From the NCBI GenBank assembly GCA_031267345.1, contig JAIRZG010000214.1, forward strand, positions 1-16,083: a stretch of DNA of 16,083 bases. Direction: 5' to 3'. Numbering within the stretch: position 1 is the first letter of the stretch; every line of letters begins with the position of its first letter. The position numbers were made by a program, and so were the translations under genes. Of this stretch, positions 1-9,065 are shown piece after piece. Source of the stretch: Zoogloeaceae bacterium. GTDB lineage: Bacteria > Pseudomonadota > Gammaproteobacteria > Burkholderiales > Rhodocyclaceae. The notes beneath the pieces were generated by a model, which saw only the letters and a list, made by a program, of their open reading frames with translations, did no database searches and had not been told where the DNA came from.

Positions 1-1843
1 CTTTTTCTCAACAGATTGTGAATGACCTGGCGCAACGGATTGGCGTCGCCCATGACCGGCGGCAGATCGGAGGCCAATTGCGTTGTGATGAGCATGCGCG
101 TGTGCTCATAGAGCGCCAGCACCTCGCGGATCAGCGCGTTCAGGTCGAGCGCGGCGAACTGCGGCGTCGAGCGTTGCGAATAATCGCGGAAATCATCGAC
201 CATGCGCTTCATCGCCAACACCTGGTTGATGATGGTTCGGGTCGAGCGTTCCAGCAATTCGCGCGCGCGCCCTTCCAGATGGTCGGCGAGCTTCAGTTGC
301 AGACGCTCGGCGGAAAGCTGGATGGGGGTGAGCGGATTCTTGATTTCATGCGCCAGACGCCGCGCCACCTCGCCCCAGGCGGCGCTTCTTTGCGCGTTGA
401 TCAGTTGCGTCACGTCGTCGAACGCCACCACATGCCCGCCGCCGCTCATGGCGGGCAGGTGCGCGCCGCGCAACAGCAGGATTTTTTTCTGACCGCTGGC
501 TTCGTCCTGCTCGAACTGCCTTTGCCATTCGCGCGACTCGTCGGCGAAATGCGCGTGAATGGCCTGTCCCAGCGCGGTGAAAAAGCCGCTCCATTCGGCG
601 GCGGGTTGGCCGACCAACGTCTCCAGCGGCGCGCCAAGAATGTTGACGGCTCCGGCGTTGATGGTGCGGAGCGTGGCATGACGGTCAAACACCAGCACCC
701 CGGCGGAAAGATTGGCGAGAATGGATTCCAGCCAGGCGCGCGCCGCTTCCACTTCGCCGCGCCGTTGCTCCGCTTCGCGCCGGGCTTCGTCCAGTTGGCG
801 CGTCATCCGGTTGAAGGATTGGGTGAGCATTCCCAGTTCGTCGTGGGTTTTCACCGCCTGACGCGGCGAGTAATCGCCCTGCGCCACCGCCTGTGTGCCT
901 TCCACCAGAATGGAAAGCGGCGCGGAAAGCCGTCGCGCCAGCACGAACGCCAGCGCGAAGGCGGAAAAAAGCGCTACCAGTACGGTAAGCGTCAGGGAAA
1001 GCGCGTAAATGCGCGTCAATCCTTCGCGCGCCAGTTGCAGTTCCTGATAATCCCGATGCACCGCCTGCACCTCTTCGGCATTTACGCTCAGACTTTCCGG
1101 CACGTTCTGCGCCAGTTGCAGTATGCGCGGCGACTCAAAAAAATTCTTCGGCGCAATGGCGATCAGCGCCCGCAATTGCAGATGCCCCGTATCCAGATCG
1201 TCAATGACCGACAATGCCTGTGCGCTGGCGCGCGCCTGTTTCAGTTCGTTTTGGGAAGGTAGCGGCGGCAAGGGCCGGGAAAGATCGCTTTGGGCGCTGA
1301 CCGTCAATTGTCCATTGGGCGCGAACAGGGCGGCGGAATCCACGGCGGATTGTTCGCGCAACCGCGACAGCCGCGAACGCAACGCGCTGTCCGAAACCGC
1401 GCTCGCCGTCAAATCCTGCGCCATGCCCTGCGCCTTTTGCACGAGTTCACCCTGCAAATAATCGAGCGACGAACGCCCCAGATTCAGACCGGATTCCAGC
1501 GCCTTTTCCACGCGCACGTCAAACCAGCTTTCAATCGAGCGGGTGATGAACTGCACCGAGACGCCATACATCAACACGCCGGGGATCACCGCCATCAGCC
1601 CGAACATCAGCATCAGCCGCAGTTTCAGGCGCGAACCGAACACCTTGTCGCGCAGGTCGCGCCAGAGTCGTCCCATCTGCCAGCCCACCAGCGCGAGCAA
1701 GGTCAGCGCCAGCAACAGATTGGCGACCAGAATCAGCGGATATTGCCCGCTCAGGGTATCCGCCGAAGTGGACGCCAGCATGAGAAACCACAAAAGGACG
1801 CCGAGAATGCCGCCCAGCGTCGCCAGAGTCGCCAGCGGTCGCC

Positions 1844-1847
<4 letters not shown>
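1..1847 (-). CDS. ntrY: NtrY-type sensor histidine kinase (3' end outside window)
   Basis: Membrane sensor kinase of the NtrY/NtrX two-component family, which is linked to nitrogen and redox control; it should phosphorylate an NtrX regulator encoded beyond the left edge. I translated it by hand from ATG at 1847 and 615 residues are visible. There are three hydrophobic segments in the first ~100 residues, an extracytoplasmic region, a fourth membrane segment at about 282-303, HAMP (~303-355), PAS (~373-475) and HisKA with the phospho-acceptor in RLAHEIKNPLTP (His500). The ATPase domain has only begun (GDANPLRQVIHNLL) when the sequence ends. The start overlaps the DUF4390 stop by 4 nt (ATGA), so the two are translationally coupled. 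DUF4390-ntrY-ntrX is a usual betaproteobacterial order. Residue 615 is Lys where the N-box normally has Asn (see findings). Family assignment is secure; the stimulus is unknown. Confidence 0.93.
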
Positions 1848-2551
<704 letters not shown>

Positions 2552-2559
2552 ACTGACTG

Positions 2560-2580
2560 TCTTCTGTCCTCAGTCCTCTG
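2560..2580. repeat. Short inverted heptamer array, right arm of element A
   Basis: Three heptamers in the opposite orientation (TCTTCTG, TCCTCAG, TCCTCTG), preceded by a partial unit TGACTG. With the array at 2401-2477 it forms an inverted pair separated by about 80 bp. The rsmB stop codon (2570-2572) falls inside these units, so the last RsmB residues (SED) are repeat-encoded. The reverse-complement strand also supplies the likely Shine-Dalgarno of DUF4390. Confidence 0.9.
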
Positions 2581-3808
2581 AAACCATGAGCGCATAGTAA
2601 AAACCGTCGTGTCGGGCATCGGGGCGCCATTGTTCCTCGCCCGACAGGCGGGCGTTTGGCGTTTGCGCCAGAAAGCGCCGGATCTGTTCGCCATTTTCCT
2701 CCGGAAACAGCGAACAGGTCGCGTAGAGCAATTTTCCGCCGGGGCGCAGCGCCGTCCACAGGCTTTTCAACATTTTCGCCTGTTGGCGGGCGAAACGGGC
2801 GATGTCTTCCGGGCGACGCAACCATTTGCTGTCCGGCAGACGCCGCGCCACGCCGCTCGCCGAGCAGGGCGCATCCGCCAGGATGGCGTCGAAACCCTCG
2901 CCGATCACTTTCGCGTCGGGACGGCAGGCGTCGCCCTGAAGGACGCGGGCGGATAAACGCAGCCGCTTAAGATTGTGCCTGATTTGTTGGCATCGCGCCG
3001 GATGAAGTTCCTGCGCCGTCAGATCGAGATCGCAGCGTTCCAGCAAATGCGCCGTCTTGCCGCCCGGCGCGGCGCAGGCGTCCAGCACCCGGCTGCCCGC
3101 GGCGGGCGCAAGCAGAATCGCCGCCCGTTGCGCGCCGATGTCCTGCACCGATACCTTGCCTTCTGCAAACCCCGGCAGGCGTTCAACGGGCACGGGCTGC
3201 GCCAGCGTCACCCCGCATTCCCCTGACGCCGTCGCCGCCATGCCCGCTGTTTGCAATGCTTCCAGATAGTCCGCGACGGTGGTCTGGCGGACATTCACCC
3301 GCAAACTCATGGGCGGCGGCTGGTTGCCGACCTCCACCATGTCCCGCCACGCGTCGGGATAGGCCGTCTGGAGCTTTTCCACCCACCATGCCGGATGTTT
3401 CCAGCGATCCGCCGCCGTCAATCCGGCGTAGAGCGATTCGCGCCGACGCAGGAAATTCCGCAATACCGCGTTGACCAGACCCTTGTAGCGTCCCTTTTCC
3501 ATTTTCGCCGCCGCTTCGACCGCCTGATCGACCACCGTATGCGCGTCCGTCCAGGTGGCAAGCCGATACACGGCGCACAGCAACAGCGCGCGAATCTGTG
3601 GATAAGGCCGATTCCGCAACAGGGGCGCGAGCAGGGCGTCGCCTTCGCCATAGGCGCGCAGGACGCCATAGACCATATCCTGCACCGCCGGACGCGCCAC
3701 TGCCGCCACCCGTCCCACGCTGCCCTCCGCCAGACTTTGCCCCGCCATGACCTCCGCCACAATCCGGGCCGCATGGTAAAACGCAAAAGACAGGGCATTC
3801 GGCGGCAT
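2570..3808 (-). CDS. rsmB: 16S rRNA (cytosine-967-C5)-methyltransferase RsmB
   Basis: Uses S-adenosylmethionine to methylate C967 of 16S rRNA in the cytoplasm. 412 residues, close to the usual ~430. The N-terminal NusB-like helical domain (about 1-140) contains the typical LSFAFYHAARIVAEVMAGQSL and DAHTVVDQAVEAA. The C-terminal Rossmann methyltransferase shows the SAM loop DACAAPGGKTAHLLE, motif IV DAPCSASG (Cys315) and motif VI YATCSLFPEENG (Cys365, catalytic nucleophile by homology). Both catalytic cysteines are present. The start at 3808 matches family N-termini but has no Shine-Dalgarno: the bases just upstream are pyrimidine-rich heptamer repeats. The stop lies in the other repeat element. 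Its usual upstream neighbours fmt and def are absent; a divergent pilin gene is there instead. Confidence 0.95.
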   Translation of the reverse strand: MPPNALSFAFYHAARIVAEVMAGQSLAEGSVGRVAAVARPAVQDMVYGVLRAYGEGDALLAPLLRNRPYPQIRALLLCAVYRLATWTDAHTVVDQAVEAAAKMEKGRYKGLVNAVLRNFLRRRESLYAGLTAADRWKHPAWWVEKLQTAYPDAWRDMVEVGNQPPPMSLRVNVRQTTVADYLEALQTAGMAATASGECGVTLAQPVPVERLPGFAEGKVSVQDIGAQRAAILLAPAAGSRVLDACAAPGGKTAHLLERCDLDLTAQELHPARCQQIRHNLKRLRLSARVLQGDACRPDAKVIGEGFDAILADAPCSASGVARRLPDSKWLRRPEDIARFARQQAKMLKSLWTALRPGGKLLYATCSLFPEENGEQIRRFLAQTPNARLSGEEQWRPDARHDGFYYALMVSED

Positions 3809-3854
3809 CGGGATCAGAGGACGGAAGACGGAGGACAGAAGACAGTGGGATCAG

Positions 3855-3871
3855 CGAAGGCCTGGCCTTCG
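3855..3871. repeat. Perfect palindrome in the core of element B
   Basis: CGAAGGCC and GGCCTTCG separated by a single T. This would give a tight hairpin in RNA or a dyad in DNA. It is not followed by a T-run, so it is not a classical intrinsic terminator. It lies in the rsmB leader on the minus strand. Confidence 0.7.
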
Positions 3872-3940
3872 GGGTGGGCGACAGCGCGACATTGTAGGGG
3901 TTTTCCCGTGTTGCGGCATGGCGCGTCGTCAATTTTTCCG

Positions 3941-3996
3941 TCTTCTGTCTTCTGTCTTCTGTCTTCCGTCTTCTGTCTTCCGTCTTCTGTCTTCTG
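3941..3996. repeat. 7-bp tandem array, right arm of element B (8 units)
   Basis: Eight perfect-register heptamers on the plus strand: TCTTCTG three times, TCTTCCG, TCTTCTG, TCTTCCG, then TCTTCTG twice, with a partial TTCCG before them. It is intergenic, between the divergent rsmB and pilin genes, and its orientation is opposite to the array at 3815-3845. Confidence 0.95.
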
Positions 3997-4114
3997 ATCC
4001 CCAAATGGTCTAGAATCATGGTAATCGTGTGCGTGGCATGGTTGATTTTGATTCGGCATACGGTTTTGCTGCAACGATATTTTTGTCGTATTCCGGCTCA
4101 TGAGGGGAATTGAA

Positions 4115-4723
4115 ATGAAAAAAATCCAGTCAGGGTTCAATCTGGTCGAGTTGATGGTGGTCATCGCCATCATCGGTCTTCTGGCGGCATTCGCCATTCC
4201 GATGTATCAGGATTACATTGTCCGGGTGCAGCTCAATCGCGCCGTTCAGGAAATGCTGACGATCCGGAACGAGATTGAGGGCTGCGTCGCGGATGGCAAG
4301 TATGGCAAGAATCTGGAAGCGTCGCTCGCTGTGCCCGGAACCAATACAGTGGATAAAGGCTATCCCTGCGCCAGCCTGGAACACACTGCGGTAGCCTCCG
4401 AAATGCTTGACCCGCCCGGTTATCATACGGTAGTAGCTTATGAGGAGCGTGTCTGTTTGTGGCAGGTGGGCAAGAGTTCCCCTTGTGATCCTCCCATGCT
4501 CCTGTACGTTATAAGAGCCAAGTTGCGTCAGGACGCTTCACGCAGCGTGGCGGCCTACCTGAAATCCGGAGAAGACGGAACCAGCGGCGTCACGATTCTC
4601 GCCCCTCGTTATGACAATGATTTTTGGAGATGCGCCATTGTGAATGTTCATGCCCGTTATGCTCCCAGCGGCTGCGAGGTCGTCGACACAGAGCAAGATG
4701 CCTACAGGATGCCTGGAACATGA
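4115..4723 (+). CDS. Type IV pilin-like prepilin
   Basis: A 202-residue prepilin. The short leader MKKIQSG precedes FNLVELMVVIAIIGLLAAFAIP, so prepilin peptidase (PilD) should cut after Gly7 and N-methylate Phe8; Glu at mature position 5 is kept. The N-terminal hydrophobic helix is followed by a globular domain with six cysteines, including a C-terminal pair (WRCAIV and SGCEV) that could form the disulfide-bounded loop of pilins. An in-frame ATG exists at 4100, but ATG 4115 is preferred because GAGGGG stands 7 nt upstream of it and the leader then has normal length. No other pilus assembly genes are nearby, so its role as major pilin, minor pilin or secretion pseudopilin cannot be set. A -10-like TAGAAT lies at 4011-4016. 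Confidence 0.88.
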   Translation: MKKIQSGFNLVELMVVIAIIGLLAAFAIPMYQDYIVRVQLNRAVQEMLTIRNEIEGCVADGKYGKNLEASLAVPGTNTVDKGYPCASLEHTAVASEMLDPPGYHTVVAYEERVCLWQVGKSSPCDPPMLLYVIRAKLRQDASRSVAAYLKSGEDGTSGVTILAPRYDNDFWRCAIVNVHARYAPSGCEVVDTEQDAYRMPGT

Positions 4724-4742
4724 CGCGCTGACGCGCGGTTTT
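4724..4742 (+). terminator. Weak intrinsic terminator after the pilin gene
   Basis: A stem CGCGC/GCGCG with loop TGAC, followed by GTTTT directly downstream of the pilin stop codon. The stem is only 5 bp and the T-run only four, so this is a modest candidate. Confidence 0.3.
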
Positions 4743-4810
4743 GCCGCAGACGCCCGCCGTCGCCCGCAGGGGTCATGTTTCAGGATGACACATTATTTGT
4801 GCTCTGCCGC

Positions 4811-4819
4811 TGGTAGAAT
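4811..4819 (+). promoter_or_regulatory. Possible extended -10 promoter of the rseP operon
   Basis: TGGTAGAAT fits an extended -10 (TGn plus TAGAAT). It lies about 30 bp before the rseP start in the 123-bp gap after the pilin gene. I see no good -35 hexamer at 16-18 bp. The call rests on one motif and its position. Confidence 0.35.
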
Positions 4820-4846
4820 CCGGCGCTTGTTTTTTGGGGAAACGCA

Positions 4847-6244
4847 TTGGTGAGTGCTTTATTTCTTTATCCGGCGGCCTTTTTGTTGTTGTTGGGCGTG
4901 TTGGTCGTCGTGCATGAATTCGGTCATTTCTGGATGGCGAAGCGTTGTGGCGTCAAGGTGTTGCGGTTTTCCGTGGGCTTTGGGCGGGTGTTGTGGCGGC
5001 GGCGTTATGGCGCGGATCAGACGGAATTGACGCTTTGCGCCATCCCTCTGGGCGGCTATGTGCGGATGCTCGATGAGCGCGAACGGGAAGAAGGCGAAAG
5101 CATTCCGGCGGAAGATTTGCCGCGCGCCTTCAATCGGCAAGGCGTCGGACGGCGCAGCGCCATCGTGGCGGCGGGGCCGATAGCCAATTTCCTGCTGGCG
5201 ATTTTCATTTACTGGCTGATGTTCATGGTCGGCGGCAATGCCTTGCGTCCGGTATTGGGCGCGCCGCTCGCGGATACGCCCGCGGCGGCGGCGGACATAC
5301 AGGAGGGCGACCGGGTGCTGACCGTCGAAGGCGAGGCGGTGACGACGCTGGAGGATTTTCATCTGCGCCTCTTGCGCCAGGCCAGCAGGAAGTCGAGCGT
5401 CATGATGACTGTGGCGGATAGCCAGCAATTGGCGCGACAGATCCGTTTGAATACCGGACGGCTGAATGAAGCCGGCTGGGAGGGCGATCCATTTTCGTTG
5501 TTGGGTTTGCAGCTTTACCAGCTACCCTTCCCGCCGGTGTTGGGCGAGGTGGAGGCGGGTTCTCCGGGCGCGGCGGCGGGCTTGCGGCGCGATGATCGCG
5601 TACTGGCGATTGACGGTGTGGAAGTGACGCGCTGGCGGGAACTTGTCGAAACGATTGGTCGTTCGCCGGAACAACCCTTGTCGCTGTTGATCGAACGGGC
5701 AGGGCAGCGGCTGACCTTGACCGCGACGCCCGCAAGGAACGGCAAAATCGGGCGTCTGGGCGTTGGGCTTTCGGCGGCGGCGGCCGGGAAGGTGGAATCC
5801 GAATCGCCGGGGTTGTATGTGTTTGTGCGGCACGGCCCGGTGGACGCGGCGTTTCGGGCGGCGCGCGAAACCTGGGCGCAGTCGGCGTTGATGCTCACCA
5901 TGATGGGCAAAATGCTGGTGGGCGAAGTTTCCTGGCGCGCGCTTTCCGGGCCGTTGGCGATTGCCGAGTATGCGGGCAAGACGGCGAAGCTGGGGCCGGA
6001 GGTTTATCTCAAGTTCATGGCCATCGTCAGCCTTTGTCTGGGCATTTTCAACCTTTTACCCATTCCGGTGCTGGATGGCGGGCATTTGATGTATCATGCG
6101 CTCGAAGTCGTCAAGGGCAGCCCGTTGTCGGAAAACGCCATGTTGCGCTGGCAGAAAGTCGGCATATCTTTGCTGGTCACTTTGATGGCTTTTGCGTTTT
6201 TTAATGATTTGAATCGTTGGTTGTCTCCTTTGTTCAGTGGTTAG
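4847..6244 (+). CDS. rseP: Site-2 intramembrane zinc protease RseP
   Basis: Inner-membrane metalloprotease that cuts anti-sigma factors such as RseA within the membrane, releasing the envelope-stress sigma factor. About 465 residues, the usual size. Zinc ligands are in HEFGH (residues 23-27) inside the first membrane segment and in NLLPIPVLDGGH near residue 410 (Asp410). Two periplasmic PDZ domains lie between (about 125-200 and 215-300; the second reads GSPGAAAGLRRDDRVLAIDG). Family landmarks VLRFSVGFG, IPLGGYVRMLDE and AAGPIANFLLAI are all present. The start is TTG 4847 or GTG 4850; GGGGA at 4836-4840 favours GTG slightly. It is followed after 3 nt by bamA. The common upstream genes dxr, cdsA and uppS are not here. 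Confidence 0.95.
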   Translation: MVSALFLYPAAFLLLLGVLVVVHEFGHFWMAKRCGVKVLRFSVGFGRVLWRRRYGADQTELTLCAIPLGGYVRMLDEREREEGESIPAEDLPRAFNRQGVGRRSAIVAAGPIANFLLAIFIYWLMFMVGGNALRPVLGAPLADTPAAAADIQEGDRVLTVEGEAVTTLEDFHLRLLRQASRKSSVMMTVADSQQLARQIRLNTGRLNEAGWEGDPFSLLGLQLYQLPFPPVLGEVEAGSPGAAAGLRRDDRVLAIDGVEVTRWRELVETIGRSPEQPLSLLIERAGQRLTLTATPARNGKIGRLGVGLSAAAAGKVESESPGLYVFVRHGPVDAAFRAARETWAQSALMLTMMGKMLVGEVSWRALSGPLAIAEYAGKTAKLGPEVYLKFMAIVSLCLGIFNLLPIPVLDGGHLMYHALEVVKGSPLSENAMLRWQKVGISLLVTLMAFAFFNDLNRWLSPLFSG

Positions 6245-6247
6245 TGC

Positions 6248-8533
6248 ATGAAGAAAAAAATTTGCGGGGTTCTGGTTGCCGGACTCGTCGCCAGCGTGGC
6301 GCAGGCTTTTGAGCCTTTCACCATTCGGGATATTCGCGTCGAGGGCATCCAGCGGACAGAAGCCGGAACGGTGTTTTCCTATCTGCCGGTCAAGGTAGGC
6401 GATACCCTGACCGACGAACAGGCGTCAAAGGCGATCAAGACCCTGTTCGCCACCGGTTTTTTCAAGGATGTGCGCATCGAGGTGGAAGGCGATGTGCTGG
6501 TCGTGGTGTTGCAGGAGCGTCCGGCGATTGCCAGGATTGATTTCATCGGCATGAAGGAGTTTGAAAAAGACCATATCCTCACCGCCATGAAGGAAATGGG
6601 GCTCTCCGAGACCCAGATTTTCGACCGCGCCCTGCTGGATCGCGCCGAGCAGGAATTGAAACGCCAATACCTGACGCGCGGCAAGTACGCCGTGCAGATC
6701 ACCACTACCACCACGCCGATGGAGCGCAACCGTCTGGGCATTGATTTCAATATCGTTGAAGGTGACGCGGCGAAGATTCGGGATATTCATCTGGTCGGCG
6801 TCAAGAGCTTCCGGGAAAAAGACCTGCTTGATGTTTTCGAGCAGACCACGCCCGGCTGGCTGACCTGGTACACCAAGAGCGACCAGTATTCGCGGCAGAA
6901 ACTTTCCGCCGATCTGGAAAAGCTGCGCTCCTTCTACATGAACCGGGGTTATCTGGAATTCAACGTGGATTCCACGCAGGTAAGCATTTCGCCGGACAAG
7001 CAGAGCATCTATATCACCATCAACATCAGTGAAGGCGAGCGTTACCAGATTTCTTCCATCAAGCTGGCCGGAGATCTGGTGTTGTCGGAAGCGGAAATTC
7101 GCCAGCTCATCCCCCTGAAGCCGGGGCGGGTATTTTCGCGCGAAGCCTTGAACAACACGACCAAGCTGGTCGCCGACAAACTTTCGGAGCGCGGCTACGC
7201 CTTCGCCAATGTCAACGCCGCGCCGGAACTGGACAAGGAAAACCGTCAGGTCGCTTTCACCATTTTTGTCGATCCCGGCAAGCGTGTGTATGTGCGGCGC
7301 ATCAACGTGGCGGGCAATTCCCGCACCCGCGACGAGGTGATTCGTCGGGAAATGCGGCAGATGGAAGGCGGCTGGTACAACGCCGAACAGGTGACGGTTT
7401 CCCGCCAGCGGGTCGACAAACTTGATTTTTTCACCGATGTGACGGTGGAGACGCCGCCCGTGCCCGGCACGGCGGATCAGGTGGATGTAAACATGAACGT
7501 CACGGAAAAACCCACCGGCAACGTCATGGTGGGCGCGGGCTTTTCCAAGGAAGAAAAGGTCATGCTTTCCGGCTCCATTTCGCAGAACAACATCTTCGGC
7601 AGCGGCAAGCACCTGACCTTGGGCGTCAATACCAGCAAGCTGAACCGCGCCGTTTCGCTTTCCTACACCAACCCCTATTACACCCTGAATGGCGTCAGTC
7701 AGGGGGTGGATGTGTATCACCGCACCTTCAAGCCCACCTCGAACACCATTGACGTGGGCGATTACGAGAGCGCCTCCACCGGCGCGGGCATCCGCTTCGG
7801 CTTTCCCATTTCGGAGCGCGAATCCGTCGGCGTGGGGCTGGCCATCGACCATACCAAAATCAAGACCTTTGACAGCAGTCCCGGACGCTATATCGAGTTT
7901 GTCGAAAAATATGGATCTTCCAACGTTACCCTGCCGCTGACCGCCTGGTGGGCAAGCGACAGCAAGGACAGCGCCATCTTTCCGACCAAAGGCGTCTACC
8001 AGCGCGCCACGGCGGAGATCGCCATCCCCGGCGGCGATTTGCAATACTGGAAACTCTCTTACCAGTACCAGCATTTTTTCCCGCTTTCCAAGCGCTTTAC
8101 CCTGATGCTGAATGGTGAAGTGGGCATCGGCGATGGCTATGGCAGCAATAAAGACATGCCGTTCTACAAGAATTTCTATGTTGGCGGCATCAATTCCGTG
8201 CGCGGCTACGCCTCTTCCAGTCTGGGGCCGGTCGATTCGGTATACCCGGATGAACGTTTGGGCGGCAATCGAAAAATTGTTGGCAATGTTGAAGTGTTTT
8301 GGGGATTTCCGGGGTACGATAAGACCATGCGTATGGGAGTGTTTTACGACGCTGGTCAGGCTTTCGGGCCGGGCGAGCGTATCCGGACGAACGAGTTGCG
8401 TACTTCCGCCGGATTGTCGCTGTCCTGGTTTTCCCCGATAGGTCCGATGAAATTCAGTATTGCCACGCCCCTGAACGACAAGCCGGGGGACGATACCGAA
8501 ACCTTCCAGTTCCAACTGGGTTCTACTTTTTAA
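6248..8533 (+). CDS. bamA: Outer-membrane protein assembly factor BamA
   Basis: Central component of the BAM machine that folds and inserts beta-barrel proteins into the outer membrane. 761 residues. The signal peptide MKKKICGVLVAGLVASVAQA ends at AQA|FEPF. Five POTRA domains fill roughly residues 24-420, starting with FTIRDIRVEGIQRTEAGTVF. A 16-strand barrel follows, with the lid-lock motif SVRGY (Arg652-Gly653-Tyr654) and a C-terminal aromatic residue (FQFQLGSTF) that serves as beta-signal. The start lies 3 nt after the rseP stop and has no strong ribosome binding site of its own, so translational coupling is likely. Essential gene; length and motifs are intact. Confidence 0.97.
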   Translation: MKKKICGVLVAGLVASVAQAFEPFTIRDIRVEGIQRTEAGTVFSYLPVKVGDTLTDEQASKAIKTLFATGFFKDVRIEVEGDVLVVVLQERPAIARIDFIGMKEFEKDHILTAMKEMGLSETQIFDRALLDRAEQELKRQYLTRGKYAVQITTTTTPMERNRLGIDFNIVEGDAAKIRDIHLVGVKSFREKDLLDVFEQTTPGWLTWYTKSDQYSRQKLSADLEKLRSFYMNRGYLEFNVDSTQVSISPDKQSIYITINISEGERYQISSIKLAGDLVLSEAEIRQLIPLKPGRVFSREALNNTTKLVADKLSERGYAFANVNAAPELDKENRQVAFTIFVDPGKRVYVRRINVAGNSRTRDEVIRREMRQMEGGWYNAEQVTVSRQRVDKLDFFTDVTVETPPVPGTADQVDVNMNVTEKPTGNVMVGAGFSKEEKVMLSGSISQNNIFGSGKHLTLGVNTSKLNRAVSLSYTNPYYTLNGVSQGVDVYHRTFKPTSNTIDVGDYESASTGAGIRFGFPISERESVGVGLAIDHTKIKTFDSSPGRYIEFVEKYGSSNVTLPLTAWWASDSKDSAIFPTKGVYQRATAEIAIPGGDLQYWKLSYQYQHFFPLSKRFTLMLNGEVGIGDGYGSNKDMPFYKNFYVGGINSVRGYASSSLGPVDSVYPDERLGGNRKIVGNVEVFWGFPGYDKTMRMGVFYDAGQAFGPGERIRTNELRTSAGLSLSWFSPIGPMKFSIATPLNDKPGDDTETFQFQLGSTF

Positions 8534-8546
8534 TGCAGGAGCGTCA

Positions 8547-9065
8547 ATGTTGAATACCAAATCCGTCATTGCCGCCAGTCTTTGCGCTGGCGCGTTGATT
8601 TTGTCCGTCGCGCCTTCTGCCGAGGCGGCGGACCTGAAAGTCGGCTACGTCGATACCCAGCGTATTTTCCGCAATGCGCCTACCGCCGTTCAGGCCGCCA
8701 AGGATATTGAAAAGGAATTTTCCGGGCGCGACCAGGAATTGCAGAAAATGGCGAAAAAGTTGTCGGGTATGCAGGAAAACATGGAAAAGAACGCCGTCAC
8801 CATGTCGGAAAGCGAACGCCGCAACAAGGAACGCGAATACGCCGATCTCTCGCGTGAATTCCAGAGAAAGCAGCGCGAATTCCGCGAAGACCTGAGCCTG
8901 CGCCAGAACGAAGCCAACACCGCCATCATCGAAAAGGCCAACAAGGCGATCCGGCAGATTGCCGACGCCGAAAAGTTCGACCTGATCCTTCAGGATGTCG
9001 TCTGGGTCAGCCCGCGTCTGGACATCACCGAGAAGGTGGTGAAAGCGCTCTCCGACGGCAAATAA
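8547..9065 (+). CDS. skp: Periplasmic chaperone Skp/OmpH
   Basis: Periplasmic holdase that carries unfolded outer-membrane proteins to BamA. 172 residues, typical for the family. The signal peptide MLNTKSVIAASLCAGALILSVAPSAEA cleaves before ADLKVGYVDTQRIF, the conserved first beta strand of OmpH proteins. The middle (about 50-135) is long, charged and helical, matching the two coiled-coil tentacles. The C-terminal strand reads FDLILQDVVWVSPRLDIT. GCAGGAG lies just upstream of the ATG. It is placed between its client machine bamA and lpxD, and its stop overlaps the lpxD start by one base (TAATG). Confidence 0.93.
   Translation: MLNTKSVIAASLCAGALILSVAPSAEAADLKVGYVDTQRIFRNAPTAVQAAKDIEKEFSGRDQELQKMAKKLSGMQENMEKNAVTMSESERRNKEREYADLSREFQRKQREFREDLSLRQNEANTAIIEKANKAIRQIADAEKFDLILQDVVWVSPRLDITEKVVKALSDGK

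Larger units (their letters stand above)
3810..4001. mobile_element. Element B: inverted heptamer arrays around a 95-bp core, MITE-like
   Basis: About 190 bp with no convincing gene. The left arm (3815-3845) holds CAGAGGA, CGGAAGA, CGGAGGA, CAGAAGA, CAG. The right arm (3941-3996) holds eight units of TCTTCTG or TCTTCCG in the opposite orientation. The outer ends are an exact 8-bp inverted repeat: GGGATCAG at 3810-3817 and CTGATCCC at 3994-4001. A third copy of GGGATCAG lies at 3847-3854 just inside the left arm. Element A (2401-2580) has the same layout and similar length, so a non-autonomous repeat family is inferred. No transposase is associated and no clear target-site duplication is seen. 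Confidence 0.6.

Noticed and set aside
18..1262. 414-codon open frame on the plus strand
   Set aside because: It is antisense to the clear NtrY kinase and has no recognisable domain; its openness follows from GC-rich codon use on the other strand.
3183..4019. 278-codon minus frame running through element B into rsmB
   Set aside because: It is kept open by the heptamer repeats, which lack stops in any frame, and then shadows rsmB out of frame.
4054..4070. Sigma-54 promoter for the pilin gene (CGGCAT ... TTTGCT)
   Set aside because: The spacing between GG and GC is 11 bases instead of the required 10, and the -24 box is imperfect.
6425..8569. 714-codon open frame on the minus strand
   Set aside because: It lies fully antisense to bamA, has no domain and has a composition typical of a shadow frame.
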